From: Streptomyces griseoflavus
Lineage (GTDB): Bacteria > Actinomycetota > Actinomycetes > Streptomycetales > Streptomycetaceae
Assembly (NCBI RefSeq): GCF_014649995.1
Contig: NZ_BMUC01000002.1
Span: 250,806-314,805, forward strand
Direction of reading: 5' to 3'
DNA: 64,000 bases
Of the stretch, positions 1-10,689 are shown in pieces; position 1 is the stretch's first letter; every line of letters starts with the position of its first letter. The notes beneath the pieces are model-generated. The model worked only from the letters and a program-made list of their open reading frames with translations. It did not search any database and was not told where the DNA came from. The position numbers were made by a program, and so were the translations under genes.

Positions 1-963
1 AGCACGGCGTACCTGCCGCCGGTCGACGAGGAGACGGTGGCGCTGCGGATCCCCGCGCCGCCGGAGCGCGGGGGGCGTGAGGAACCGGCTCCGGCTCCGG
101 TGGCGGCGGGCGGCCGGGCGGCCCGCAGGAAGGCTGCCAGGAAGCGCCATGGGCGCCGTGGAGGCCCGGACAGGGCGTCGGAAGGGCCTGGGGCCGGAGA
201 AGGCCGGGAAAGGCTCTCAGGCAGCCTTGACGGGGCTCCCCGGGCGCCGCTGTCCCGGATGGAGGCCCGCAGGCAGGCGCGAGCGCGCAGAGCGAGCCCG
301 GCGGTCGTCGCGAGCCGGGCCATCGGCGAGGTGTTCATCACCTGCGGGGTGCTGATGCTGCTGTTCGTCACCTACCAGCTGTGGTGGACCAACGTGCGGG
401 CGCAGGCTCAGGCCGGCCGGGAGGCCAGCGACCTCCAGAAGGACTGGGAGAGCGGCGAGCGCAAGCCGGGGGCGTTCGAGCCGGGGCAGGGCTTCGCTCT
501 GCTGCACATCCCCAAGCTCGACGTGGTGGTGCCGATCGCGGAGGGCATCAACAGCAAGCAGGTGCTCGACCGGGGCATGGTCGGCCACTACGCGGAGGGC
601 GCGCTCAAGACGGCGATGCCGGACGCCAGGACCGGCAACTTCGGGCTGGCCGGCCACCGCAACACGCACGGGGAGCCGTTCCGGTACATCAACCGGCTGG
701 AGCCGGGCGACCCGATCGTCGTGGAGACCCAGGGCGAGTACTTCGTCTACAAGATGGCGTCCATGTTGCCGGTGACGCCGCCGAGCAACGTGAGCGTCCT
801 CGATCCCGTCCCGAAGGGGTCGGGCTTCACCGGGCCGGGCCGCTACATCACGCTGACCACGTGCACTCCGGAGTTCACCAGCAAGTACCGCTTGATCGTC
901 TGGGGCAAGATGGTCGAGGAACGGCCGCGCAGCAAGGGCAAGCCGGATGCGCTCGTCAGTTAA
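1..963 (+). CDS. srtE1: Class E sortase, SrtE1-like (5' end outside window)
   Basis: This is a membrane-anchored transpeptidase that would attach LAXTG-type surface proteins (in Streptomyces, long chaplins) to peptidoglycan. The reading frame is open from base 1, so the true start lies upstream; the first in-window candidate is GTG at 37. A basic, Ala/Arg-rich cytoplasmic region is followed by one hydrophobic segment (about 338-390) and the sortase fold. The catalytic triad is visible: His in LAGHRNTHG (codon 655), Cys in TLTTCTP (codon 862) and Arg in SKYRLIV (codon 889). The TLTTC active-site motif followed by proline fits class E. The gene lies directly upstream of srtE2, with 13 nt between its stop and the preferred srtE2 start. 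The family assignment is firm; the SrtE1 label rests on gene order next to srtE2 and pknB, recalled from S. coelicolor. Confidence 0.93.
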   Translation, partial: STAYLPPVDEETVALRIPAPPERGGREEPAPAPVAAGGRAARRKAARKRHGRRGGPDRASEGPGAGEGRERLSGSLDGAPRAPLSRMEARRQARARRASPAVVASRAIGEVFITCGVLMLLFVTYQLWWTNVRAQAQAGREASDLQKDWESGERKPGAFEPGQGFALLHIPKLDVVVPIAEGINSKQVLDRGMVGHYAEGALKTAMPDARTGNFGLAGHRNTHGEPFRYINRLEPGDPIVVETQGEYFVYKMASMLPVTPPSNVSVLDPVPKGSGFTGPGRYITLTTCTPEFTSKYRLIVWGKMVEERPRSKGKPDALVS

Positions 964-976
964 GGGCAGAGGAAAC

Positions 977-1747
977 GTGGCAGCGACCGCCGACGACACC
1001 GAACAGCACACCGACCCGCCCGCGTCCTCGCCGACGCGGGCGCACCGCCGCCGCATGGGGCCGGTGGCGACGGTCGTCAGCTTCTTCGGCGAACTCCTCA
1101 TCACCGCGGGCCTGGTGCTCGGCCTCTTCGTCGCCTACTCGCTGTGGTGGACGAACGTCGTCGCGGACCGTGAGGCGGGCAAGCAGGCCGACAAGGTCCG
1201 TGACTCCTGGGCCGGGGGGCAGGAGAACGGCGGGGGCAGTGGCGGGCCCGCCTCCTACGACAGCAAGAACGGCATCGGCTTCCTCCACGTCCCCGCGATG
1301 ACCGGTGACGAGATCCTCGTCGAGGAGGGCACCTCGATGAAGGTCCTCAACGACGGCGTCGCCGGCTACTACACCGATCCCGTGAAGGCGACCCTGCCGA
1401 CCTCGGGCAAGGAGGGCAACTTCTCCCTCGCCGCGCACCGGGACGGCCACGGGGCGAAGTTCCACGGCATCCACAAGATCCAGAAGGGCGACCCGATCGT
1501 CTTCGAGACGAAGGACAAGTGGTACGTCTACAAGACCTACGCGATCCTTCCCGAGACCTCGAAGTACAACGTCGACGTCCTCGGGAAGATCCCGGAGGAG
1601 TCCGGCAAGAAGAAGGCCGGCCACTACATCACGCTGACGACCTGCACGCCGGTGTACACGAGCAAGTACCGCTACATCGTCTGGGGCGAACTGGTCCGCA
1701 CCGAGAAGGTGGACGAGAACCGCACCCCGCCGGCGGAACTGCGCTGA
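977..1747 (+). CDS. srtE2: Class E sortase, SrtE2-like
   Basis: This is the second class E sortase of the pair, predicted to be a membrane enzyme acting on the outer face. The start chosen is GTG 977, because a good Shine-Dalgarno (AGAGGAA, about 968-974) precedes it. An in-frame ATG at 947 overlaps srtE1 and lacks such a site. From GTG 977 the protein has 256 residues: a charged N-terminus, one membrane segment (about residues 40-60), then the beta-barrel catalytic domain. Active-site residues are His154 (LAAHRDGHG), Cys223 (TLTTCTP) and Arg232 (SKYRYIV). Duplicated class E sortases here are known to be needed for chaplin display and aerial growth in S. coelicolor; the same role is inferred for this strain. 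Confidence 0.94.
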   Translation: MAATADDTEQHTDPPASSPTRAHRRRMGPVATVVSFFGELLITAGLVLGLFVAYSLWWTNVVADREAGKQADKVRDSWAGGQENGGGSGGPASYDSKNGIGFLHVPAMTGDEILVEEGTSMKVLNDGVAGYYTDPVKATLPTSGKEGNFSLAAHRDGHGAKFHGIHKIQKGDPIVFETKDKWYVYKTYAILPETSKYNVDVLGKIPEESGKKKAGHYITLTTCTPVYTSKYRYIVWGELVRTEKVDENRTPPAELR

Positions 1748-1771
1748 CGTCCCGCGGGGCGACCCGCTGAG

Positions 1772-1817
1772 ACAGGAGCCCCGGCCCTCTTCCGAAGAAG
1801 AGGGCCGGGGCTCCTGT
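1772..1817. terminator. Bidirectional terminator between srtE2 and pknB
   Basis: A near-perfect inverted repeat with arms of about 21 nt (ACAGGAGCCCCGG... paired with ...CCGGGGCTCCTGT) and a 4-nt loop. It lies between two convergent genes. There is no long T tract, as is usual in Streptomyces. Confidence 0.8.
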
Positions 1818-1851
1818 CGTGTGCCGTGCGGGACGCCGCCGGCCGGTCGTC

Positions 1852-3843
<1,992 letters not shown>

Positions 3844-4012
3844 AGCTACCTACCAGCCCTCTCCGTCGGTCCCGACCGGCACGTCCGTGCGGCCGGAGGC
3901 TGTGTTCCGGGCCTACCGTACCCGGCTCTTTTTGTGTGACCTGGCCAAGTGCGTCAGCCGATACAGGACCGGTACCGCAACGTGCGCCGATGTGAAGCGG
4001 ACGTGACCGGGG

Positions 4013-5488
4013 TCACTGCTTGCCCTTGATGACCGCCTCCATCACGCTCTTGGCGATCGGGGCCGCGAGACCACCGCCGGAGATGTCACCGCGCACCGCG
4101 TCGTCGTCCTCGATGACGACCGCCACGGCCACGGGCGAACTGCCGTCGCTGTTCTTGGCGTAGGAGATGAACCAGGCGTAGGGGTTCTTGCTGTTGTTCT
4201 CACCGTGCTGGGCCGTACCGGTCTTGCCGCCGACCGTGACACCGGTGATCTGCGCGTTGCGGCCGGTGCCGTCGTTGACGACCGTCTCCATCATCGACTG
4301 GAGGATCTGGGCGTTCTTCGCCGACATCGGCTCGCTCAGCTTCTCGGGGTCCGTCTTCTCGACGGTGTCCAGGCTGGGGGCCTGCAGCTCGTCGACCATG
4401 TACGGCTTCATCAGGGTGCCGTTGTTGGCGATGGCGGCGGAGACCATGGCCATCTGCAGCGGGGTCGCCGCGGTGTTGAACTGGCCGATGGAGGAGAGCG
4501 CCACCTGCGAGGGCTCCATGTCCTCGGAGAACACCGAGGCGCTGGAGCGGACCGGGGTGAACTGCTCCTCGGTGAACCCGAACTTCTTCGCCGTCTCCAG
4601 CATCTTGTCGTTGCCGAGGTCGGCGCCGGCCTTGCCGAAGACGGTGTTGCAGGACACCCGCAGCGCCTCGCGCAGGGTGGCGTCCTTGCAGGGCAGGTCG
4701 CCGTCGTTCTTCAGCTCGGTCCTGGTGCCGGTCATGACCCACGGCAGCGGGGTGTCGGTCTTCTGGTCCGCGTCCTCGACCAGCCCGTGCTCCAGCGCGG
4801 CGGCCGCGGTGACGACCTTGAAGGTCGATCCGGGCGGGTAGACCTCGCGCAGCGCCCGGTTGAGCATCGGGTCGGCCGGGTTGTTCTTCTTCTGCAGCTT
4901 GTCCCACGCCTTGGCGTCCGTCTTGAGGCTGTTGCCGGCGATCGTGGACGGGTCGTACGAGGGGAAGGAGGCCAGGGCGAGGATCTTGCCGGTGGACGGC
5001 TCCAGTGCGACGACGGAGCCCTTGCCGCCCTGCTTCTTCAGGCCCTCGTAAGCGGCCTTCTGGGCGGCGCCGTTGAGGGTGGTGACGACGTTGCCGCCCT
5101 CCTTCTTCTTGCCCGTCAGCATGTCGAGCGTGTTGCGGAAGAAGAGACGGTCGTCGTTGCCGGTGAGGATGCCGTCCTCGATGGCCTCCAGCTGGTTGGC
5201 GCCGAAGGCCTGGGAGACGTAACCGGTGACCGGCGCCCACATGGCGCCGTCCTTGTAGGTGCGCTTGTAGGCGAAGTCGCCGTCGGTGGCCTTGTGCCCG
5301 GTGATGGGTTCGCCGTCGACGATGATGTCGCCGCGGGGCGAGGCGTACCGCTCGATCGCCACACGGCGGTTCTTCTCGTCGGTCCTCAGCTTGTCGGCCT
5401 GGGCGTACTGGATCCAGTTGTTGCGGACGAGCAGGGCGAGCATGAGCAGGCCGCAGAAGATCGCGACCCGGCGCAGGGGCTTGTTCAC
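4013..5488 (-). CDS. pbpA: Penicillin-binding protein, PbpA type (class B transpeptidase)
   Basis: This is a class B penicillin-binding protein that cross-links peptidoglycan, working with the SEDS polymerase encoded just upstream. It has 491 residues, with one N-terminal membrane anchor (about 8-24), a PBP dimerisation region and a transpeptidase domain. The three active-site motifs are present: Ser221-Thr-Phe-Lys224, Ser279-Cys-Asn281 and Lys422-Thr-Gly424. The start is a GTG whose bases overlap the rodA stop (GTGA, 4 nt), which indicates translational coupling. Length and neighbours match actinobacterial PbpA. Confidence 0.97.
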   Translation of the reverse strand: MNKPLRRVAIFCGLLMLALLVRNNWIQYAQADKLRTDEKNRRVAIERYASPRGDIIVDGEPITGHKATDGDFAYKRTYKDGAMWAPVTGYVSQAFGANQLEAIEDGILTGNDDRLFFRNTLDMLTGKKKEGGNVVTTLNGAAQKAAYEGLKKQGGKGSVVALEPSTGKILALASFPSYDPSTIAGNSLKTDAKAWDKLQKKNNPADPMLNRALREVYPPGSTFKVVTAAAALEHGLVEDADQKTDTPLPWVMTGTRTELKNDGDLPCKDATLREALRVSCNTVFGKAGADLGNDKMLETAKKFGFTEEQFTPVRSSASVFSEDMEPSQVALSSIGQFNTAATPLQMAMVSAAIANNGTLMKPYMVDELQAPSLDTVEKTDPEKLSEPMSAKNAQILQSMMETVVNDGTGRNAQITGVTVGGKTGTAQHGENNSKNPYAWFISYAKNSDGSSPVAVAVVIEDDDAVRGDISGGGLAAPIAKSVMEAVIKGKQ

Positions 5489-6933
5489 GGGCGGACCACC
5501 TGGGTCATCTCGGCGTCGGGGTTGGCGGCGGGGGCGGGCGCCGGACGGCGGGCGGTGTCACTGATCCTGAGCAGGATGCCGATCAGCGCCCAGTTGGCGA
5601 TGACGGACGAACCGCCGTACGCCAGGAAGGGCATCGTCATACCGGTCAGCGGGATGAGACCCATGACGCCGCCGGCGACGACGAAGACCTGGAGCGCGAA
5701 GGCGCCGGACAGGCCGATGGCGAGCAGCTTGCCGAACGGGTCACGGGCGGCGAGGGCGGTGCGCACGCCGCGCTCCACGATCAGCGCGTACAGCAGGATC
5801 AGCGCCATGACGCCGGCCAGGCCGATCTCCTCGCCGAAGGTGGCGAGGATGAAGTCGGAGTTGGCGGCGAAGCCGATGAGGTCGGAGTTGCCCTGGCCCC
5901 AGCCGGTGCCGAGGGTGCCGCCGGACCCGAAGGCCCACAGGGCCTGCATGGCCTGTTCGGAGTGGACGATGCCGTCACTGACCCCGGCCCGGCTGAGCTC
6001 GAACTCGCGCATCGGGTCGAGCCAGGCCTGCACACGCGTCTGGATGTGCGGCTCGAAGCTCGCCACGCCGACGGCGCCGACCGCCGACATCAGCAGACCG
6101 AAGACGATCCAGCTGGTCCGCTCGGTGGCGACGTACAGCATGATCACGAACATGCCGAAGAACAGCAGCGAGGTGCCGAGGTCGGTCTCGAAGACCAGGA
6201 TCAGGATGGAGATGATCCAGACGACGATGATCGGGCCGAGGTCACGGCCACGGGGCAGGTAGAGCCCCATGAAGCGGCGGCTGGCGAGGGCCAGGGCGTC
6301 GCGTTTGACCATGAGGTAGCCGGCGAAGAACACCGCGAGGACGATCTTGGCGAACTCGCCCGGCTGGAGGGTGCCCAGACCCGGGATCTTGATCCAGATC
6401 CTGGCGCCGAAGACGTTGTGGCCGAGTCCCGGCACCAGCGGCAGGAGCAGCAGCACCAGTGCGCCGGCCATCGAGATGTAGGTGTAGCGCTGCAGGACGC
6501 GGTGGTCCTTGAGGAAGAACACGACGGCCACGAACAGGGCGACGCCGAGCGCGGAGTACATCAGCTGGCGCGGTGCCGCCTCGACGAACGTCCGGCTCGC
6601 CTGGAGGCGCTCCGAGTGGTCCAGGCGCCAGATGGCGACCAGGCCGATGCCGTTCAGCAGCGTCGCGATCGGCAGCAGCAGGGGGTCCGCGTACGGGGCG
6701 AACTTCCTGACGGCGAGGTGGCCGACGCCCGCCATCAGGCCGAGGCCCAGGCCGTAGCTCAGCAGCCCGGCCGGCACCTCGTCGTTGAGGGCGAGCCCCA
6801 CGTTGGCGTAGGCGAAGACCGGGATGACGACGGCGAAGACCAGCAGGGCCAGCTCGGTGTTGCGGCGGCTGGGTGCGCCGATCGCGCCGATCGTGGACGT
6901 GTGCTGCGTCGACGGGTTCGTAGTACTGCTCAT
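5485..6933 (-). CDS. rodA: SEDS-family peptidoglycan polymerase, RodA/FtsW type
   Basis: This is an integral membrane glycosyltransferase that polymerises lipid II and pairs with a class B PBP. It has 482 residues made mostly of hydrophobic segments (about ten to twelve), with short charged ends. SEDS signatures are visible, including WGQGNSDLIGFAANSDFI and the late loop around GGVMGLIPLTGMTMPFLAYG. ATG 6933 is the start. The gene sits between pstP and pbpA, overlapping pbpA by 4 nt, which is the conserved actinobacterial order. The neighbouring PBP makes an elongation role more likely than a division-specific FtsW role. Confidence 0.96.
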   Translation of the reverse strand: MSSTTNPSTQHTSTIGAIGAPSRRNTELALLVFAVVIPVFAYANVGLALNDEVPAGLLSYGLGLGLMAGVGHLAVRKFAPYADPLLLPIATLLNGIGLVAIWRLDHSERLQASRTFVEAAPRQLMYSALGVALFVAVVFFLKDHRVLQRYTYISMAGALVLLLLPLVPGLGHNVFGARIWIKIPGLGTLQPGEFAKIVLAVFFAGYLMVKRDALALASRRFMGLYLPRGRDLGPIIVVWIISILILVFETDLGTSLLFFGMFVIMLYVATERTSWIVFGLLMSAVGAVGVASFEPHIQTRVQAWLDPMREFELSRAGVSDGIVHSEQAMQALWAFGSGGTLGTGWGQGNSDLIGFAANSDFILATFGEEIGLAGVMALILLYALIVERGVRTALAARDPFGKLLAIGLSGAFALQVFVVAGGVMGLIPLTGMTMPFLAYGGSSVIANWALIGILLRISDTARRPAPAPAANPDAEMTQVVRP

Positions 6934-6960
6934 CGTGTGACAGGGCCTCTCACGGCTTGC

Positions 6961-8499
6961 CTACTGCTTACCGCACAGCGAGACGACCTTCTGCTCTTCC
7001 TCCGAGAGGCTGGGGCCGGGGCTGGAAGTGGGTGCGGTCGTGGACGGGGGCGTGGACTGCTCCGGGGCCTGTGCCGATCCCGTGGGGGTCGGCGTCGGCG
7101 AAGCCTTGGACGTGAAGGAGACGGGCGTGGTTCCCGTGGTGCCTCCGGCCTCGCCCTCGCCGGTCTTCGCGCTCTTCTCGCTCTCGGCGGCGCGCCGCTC
7201 GGCCTGCTTCTGGCACGCGGAGGCCTGGACCGAGAGTTCCTCGATCTTCTTCCGCGCGCCGTACAGGTCGCCTTCGGCGATGGTCGCCTCGACCAGCTTC
7301 CGCTGGTAGGGCGGCAGGTACTTGAGTTCGATCTCGGGGTGGTCCTTCTCGACCTTCGAGAGCGAGACCCAGGCCAGGTCCTGGCTGATGCCCCGGTAGA
7401 GGGCGACGTGCTCGCCCTTGGTGCCGACGTAGTACTGCGTCTGGGTCCAGCGCCAGCCGCCGTACAGACCGCCGCCGAGGACGGCCAGCGCGAGCAGGCC
7501 GTACACGGACCTCTTGAGCCACCTGCGGTTCTTGGCGGGCTTGACGAAGTCGCCCTCGTCGTAGCCGAAGCCGTCGGTGGGGATGAAGCCGGTGACGTCG
7601 CCGCTGCCGGGCGGGCCGAACTCGCCGCCGCCCTGGGAACGCCGGCGGCCGAGTCCGGAGGCGCGGCCGGCGGGCGTCTGCATGATGCCGTTGTCGTGGA
7701 GCTGGTTCTGGTTCTCGGCGACCGCGCCGACCACGACCGGCGTGTCGGACAGCTGCCCGGCGAGGGTGTCACCGGTGTCGAGGTCCAGGACGTCGGCGAC
7801 GATCACGGTGATGTTGTCGGGGCCGCCGCCGCGCAGCGCCAGCTCGATCAGGTTCTGGACGGTGTCCTCGGGGCCCTGGTAGCCGGCGAGGGTGTCCTCG
7901 AGGGTCTGGTGGGAGACCACACCGGACAGGCCGTCGGAGCAGATCAGGTACCGGTCGCCGGCCCGCACCTCGCGGATGGACAGGTCGGGTTCGACGTGTT
8001 CGCCGCTGCCGAGGGCCCGCATGAGCAGGGACCGCTGCGGGTGGGTGGTGGCCTCCTCCTCGGTGATGCGGCCCTCGTCGACCAGACGCTGCACCCAGGT
8101 GTGGTCCTGGGTGATCTGGGTGAGGACGCCGTCGCGCAGGAGGTAGGCGCGGGAGTCGCCGACGTGCACCATGCCGAGGCGCTGACCGGTCCACAGCAGG
8201 GCGGTCAGGGTGGTGCCCATGCCTTCGAGCTGGGGGTCCTCCTCGACCATCATGCGCAGCTGGTCGTTGGCCCGCTGGACGGCGGTGCCGAGGGAGGTCA
8301 GCAGGTCGGACCCGGGGACGTCGTCGTCGAGCGCGACGATGGTGGAGATCGCCTCGGAGGAGGCGACCTCGCCGGCCGCGGCGCCGCCCATGCCGTCGGC
8401 GATGGCGAGCAGGCGGGGACCGGCGTAACCGGAGTCCTCGTTGCCCTCCCGGATCATGCCCTTGTGCGATCCGGCGGCGAAGCGCAGGGACAGACTCAT
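6961..8499 (-). CDS. pstP: PP2C-type Ser/Thr phosphatase PstP
   Basis: This is a metal-dependent protein phosphatase that would reverse phosphorylation by PknB and the other Ser/Thr kinases. Counting from ATG 8499 it has 512 residues. The PP2C domain (about 5-235) shows GNEDSG with Asp22, DGMGG with Asp35, SDGLSG and GGGPDNITV. A linker and one membrane segment follow (about 335-355), then an extracellular Ser/Thr/Pro-rich tail. Two starts are plausible. ATG 8499 has GGCGAGG just upstream and opens directly into the domain. GTG 8556 has GGAGGG and would add 19 residues. I prefer 8499, with limited confidence. The 27-nt gap to rodA supports one transcript. Confidence 0.95.
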   Translation of the reverse strand: MSLSLRFAAGSHKGMIREGNEDSGYAGPRLLAIADGMGGAAAGEVASSEAISTIVALDDDVPGSDLLTSLGTAVQRANDQLRMMVEEDPQLEGMGTTLTALLWTGQRLGMVHVGDSRAYLLRDGVLTQITQDHTWVQRLVDEGRITEEEATTHPQRSLLMRALGSGEHVEPDLSIREVRAGDRYLICSDGLSGVVSHQTLEDTLAGYQGPEDTVQNLIELALRGGGPDNITVIVADVLDLDTGDTLAGQLSDTPVVVGAVAENQNQLHDNGIMQTPAGRASGLGRRRSQGGGEFGPPGSGDVTGFIPTDGFGYDEGDFVKPAKNRRWLKRSVYGLLALAVLGGGLYGGWRWTQTQYYVGTKGEHVALYRGISQDLAWVSLSKVEKDHPEIELKYLPPYQRKLVEATIAEGDLYGARKKIEELSVQASACQKQAERRAAESEKSAKTGEGEAGGTTGTTPVSFTSKASPTPTPTGSAQAPEQSTPPSTTAPTSSPGPSLSEEEQKVVSLCGKQ

Positions 8500-8640
8500 G
8501 CGCACCTCGCCCGTCGGCTCCGGGTACAGCCGGTCGTGTCGAGCCACACTGCCCACCCTCCGGTCGGGAGCGCGCCGGGACCCTGGGTGGGGACCCCCGC
8601 TGCGTGCTCGCTCCGCTCGCGCTCATTCATTGGTGTAGCA

Positions 8641-9150
8641 CTACTTCCGCAGCTCGATGACGGTCTTGCCGATGCGGATCGGTGCGCCCAGCGAGATCGG
8701 CGTGGGAGTCGTCAGCCGGGTCCGGTCCAGGTAGGTGCCGTTGGTGGAGCCCAGGTCCTCGACGATCCACTGGCCGTCGCGGTCCGGGTAGATCCTGGCA
8801 TGGCGGCTGGAGGCGTAGTCGTCGTCCAGCACGATCGTGCTGTCGTGCGCCCGGCCCAGGCTGATGGTCTGGCCCTGGAGGGCCACGGTGGTACCGGTGA
8901 GGGTGCCCTCGGTCACGACCAGCTTGGTGGGGGTGTTGCGGCCGCGGCGTCCGCCGCCGGACTGCTGGCGCTGCTGCGGCGGGGCCTGACGGGAGGCCTG
9001 CTGGGTCCGGCCCGCGTCCCGCCGGGTGCCGCGCTGCGTGACGCGGGTCCCGAACAGGTCGCTCCGGATGACCTGCACGGCCACGATCACGAACAGCCAC
9101 AGTACGGCCAGGAACCCCAGCCGCATGACCGTGAGGGTCAGCTCTGACAT
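8641..9150 (-). CDS. fhaB: FHA-domain membrane protein FhaB (FipA type)
   Basis: This is a phosphothreonine-binding adaptor at the membrane. It has 169 residues: an N-terminal hydrophobic anchor (about 8-28), a basic Gln/Arg linker, and a C-terminal FHA domain with SLGRAHDS, SSRHARI and GSTNGTYLD, which are the residues that contact phospho-Thr. In mycobacteria the homologue is a PknB/PknA substrate linking division and wall synthesis. The same role is inferred here from the gene order fhaA-fhaB-pstP-rodA-pbpA-pknB. It starts 10 nt after the fhaA stop, so the two are co-transcribed. The 84-nt gap to pstP carries GC-rich symmetric sequence but no clear terminator. Confidence 0.95.
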   Translation of the reverse strand: MSELTLTVMRLGFLAVLWLFVIVAVQVIRSDLFGTRVTQRGTRRDAGRTQQASRQAPPQQRQQSGGGRRGRNTPTKLVVTEGTLTGTTVALQGQTISLGRAHDSTIVLDDDYASSRHARIYPDRDGQWIVEDLGSTNGTYLDRTRLTTPTPISLGAPIRIGKTVIELRK

Positions 9151-9160
9151 TGCCCCCGCT

Positions 9161-10030
9161 TCACCCTTCGGCTTGCCTATAGATAACGGTGGTGCTGCCC
9201 ACGACGATCCGCGAGCCGTCGCGGAGCGTAGCGCGGGTGGTGTGCTGTCCGTCCACCACGATGCCGTTGGTGGATCCCAGATCCTGGATCGTCGAGGGCG
9301 TTCCGGTCCGGATCTCGCAGTGCCGGCGGGACACGCCGGGGTCGTCGATCCGTACGTCGGCCTCGGTGGAGCGGCCCATCACGAGGGTGGCGCGGGAGAT
9401 CTGGTGGCGGGTGCCGTTGATCTCGATCCAGTAGCGGGTGCGTCCGCCGGGCGCGGGTGCGGCGGGGGGCCGCTGGCCGCCCGCGGGCTGCGGGTAGCCG
9501 TAACCGCCGGGCCTGCCGCCGGGGGGCGGCGCGGCCGGCATGGGCGGGGCGCCCCCGGGGGTGGCCGGAGGGTAGCCGTAGCCACCGGGGCGGCCGGCCG
9601 GCGGGGCACCGGGGCCCGCGGCCGCGGGACCGCCTGCTCCGGGGGCCTGGCTGGCGGAGGAGGCGAGCGTACGGCTGCGCACCCGGTACAGGCCGGTGTC
9701 GAGGTCGTCCGCCTTCTCCAGATGGACCTTGATGGGGCCCATGAAGGTGTAGCGCTGCTGCTTGGCGTAGTCGCGCACCATGCCGGCGAGTTCGTCGCCG
9801 AGCTGGCCGGAGTACGGGCTGAGGCGCTCGAAGTCCGGGGTGCTCAGCTCGACGATGAAGTCGTTGGGCACGACGGTGCGGTCGCGGTTCCAGATGGTGG
9901 CGTTGTTGTCGCACTCCCGCTGGAGCGCTCCCGCGATCTCCACGGGCTGCACCTCGGACTTGAACACCTTGGCGAAGGTGCCGTTGACCAGACCTTCGAG
10001 ACGCTGCTCGAACTTCTTCAGGACTCCCAT
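9161..10030 (-). CDS. fhaA: FhaA: DUF3662 and FHA-domain protein
   Basis: This is a cytoplasmic phospho-binding protein that in mycobacteria binds phosphorylated MviN and restrains late peptidoglycan precursor export. It has 289 residues. The N-terminal DUF3662 domain (about 1-120) begins GVLKKFEQRLEGLVNGTF. A Pro/Gly/Tyr-rich low-complexity linker follows (about 130-195), then a C-terminal FHA domain with VMGRSTEADV, VSRRHCEI and GSTNGIVVDG. The start is ATG 10030, with a purine-rich GGAGGTGCCCC upstream. It is the first gene of the cell-growth operon, so its promoter should lie within 10031-10200. Confidence 0.95.
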   Translation of the reverse strand: MGVLKKFEQRLEGLVNGTFAKVFKSEVQPVEIAGALQRECDNNATIWNRDRTVVPNDFIVELSTPDFERLSPYSGQLGDELAGMVRDYAKQQRYTFMGPIKVHLEKADDLDTGLYRVRSRTLASSASQAPGAGGPAAAGPGAPPAGRPGGYGYPPATPGGAPPMPAAPPPGGRPGGYGYPQPAGGQRPPAAPAPGGRTRYWIEINGTRHQISRATLVMGRSTEADVRIDDPGVSRRHCEIRTGTPSTIQDLGSTNGIVVDGQHTTRATLRDGSRIVVGSTTVIYRQAEG

Positions 10031-10542
10031 GGGGCACCTCCTCCGTCGCTGCCGTCCTGTGTACTGCCCCGCGCACTCTTTCGTGCACTGCTTACCTGGT
10101 ACTGCTTACTGATCGTATCCACGCGCCACTCGATCGGCTGGTTCCCCCTGCCCGCCCGGGCGACGGGTGTCGACGCCTGACGAAGTTCCCTCCGGAGCTC
10201 CCTTTCGAACTCCTTCGGCCGTGCGCGTGCGCGTAGTTCTGCCATGGATCGTAGAGGGGGCCGCAGACCAGTGTCCCGCACCTGACTGTGGACTCCGCCC
10301 TGCTCCTGGGGAGACGGGGGCCACCGGTACGAGGTTGATACGTGAAGCGGTCGCCGTCGTTGCACGACGCCGGCCCCTGCGGCGCGGGCGGGACGGCCCG
10401 TGCGCGGGCGGTCACGGGAGGTCGTGGGCGGCCGGGCCGGGGGCGGGGAAAGGGATGTGAATCCACCCCGATCAGCGTGCTAATGTTCTGGGTGTCGGAA
10501 GGCGCAAGGCCCCCAGGGGCAGGGCTCGAAGACACACCCAAT
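10031..10542. other. Intergenic region: fhaA operon promoter side and tRNA promoter side
   Basis: No convincing gene is seen in these 512 bases. Close to fhaA there is a direct repeat, ACTGCTTAC at 10087-10095 and 10101-10109 (14-nt period), and on the minus strand a TACGAT hexamer (10112-10117) that could serve as a -10 element. Near the tRNA, TAATGT (10481-10486) could be a -10 element, but no clear -35 was found. All promoter assignments here are weak. Confidence 0.35.
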
Positions 10543-10626
10543 GCGCGGGTGGCGGAATAGGCAGACGCGCTGGATTCAGGTTCCAGTGCCCGCAAGGGCG
10601 TGGGGGTTCAACTCCCCCCTCGCGCA
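10543..10626 (+). tRNA. tRNA-Leu (anticodon CAG)
   Basis: The cloverleaf can be read directly. The acceptor stem pairs GCGCGGG with CTCGCGC, with discriminator A at 10626. The anticodon stem CTGGA/TCCAG holds the loop TTCAGGT, giving anticodon CAG. A long variable arm (GCCCGCAAGGGC), typical of leucine tRNAs, is followed by a T arm GGGGG-TTCAACT-CCCCC. CCA is not encoded. It reads CUG leucine codons. Confidence 0.97.
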
Positions 10627-10640
10627 CAACGAGGTTCGTG

Positions 10641-10687
10641 GAAACGGGTCCCTCCAGGTGACGGAAGTCACCGGAGGGGCCCGTTTC
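10641..10687 (+). terminator. tRNA-Leu terminator
   Basis: A long hairpin starting 14 nt after the tRNA. GAAACGGG and CCCTCC pair with GGAGGG and CCCGTTTC around an inner GGTGAC/GTCACC stem, followed by TCGTTTCCTT. Confidence 0.8.
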
Positions 10688-10689
10688 TC

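Noticed and set aside
8557-8640. Symmetric GC-rich sequence between fhaB and pstP as a repeat element or terminator
   Set aside because: The symmetry is patchy (GCGAGCGGAGCGAGC-like) and there is no clean long stem; one copy only was noticed in the window.
5962-9147. A 1061-codon open frame on the plus strand opposite rodA, pstP and fhaB
   Set aside because: It is the antisense shadow of three well-supported minus-strand genes. Very high G+C makes long stop-free antisense frames common, and its sequence is low-complexity with no family motifs.
10543-10687. tRNA-Leu as an attachment site for an integrated element
   Set aside because: No integrase gene and no second copy of the tRNA 3' end were seen within the window, so an att site cannot be supported.
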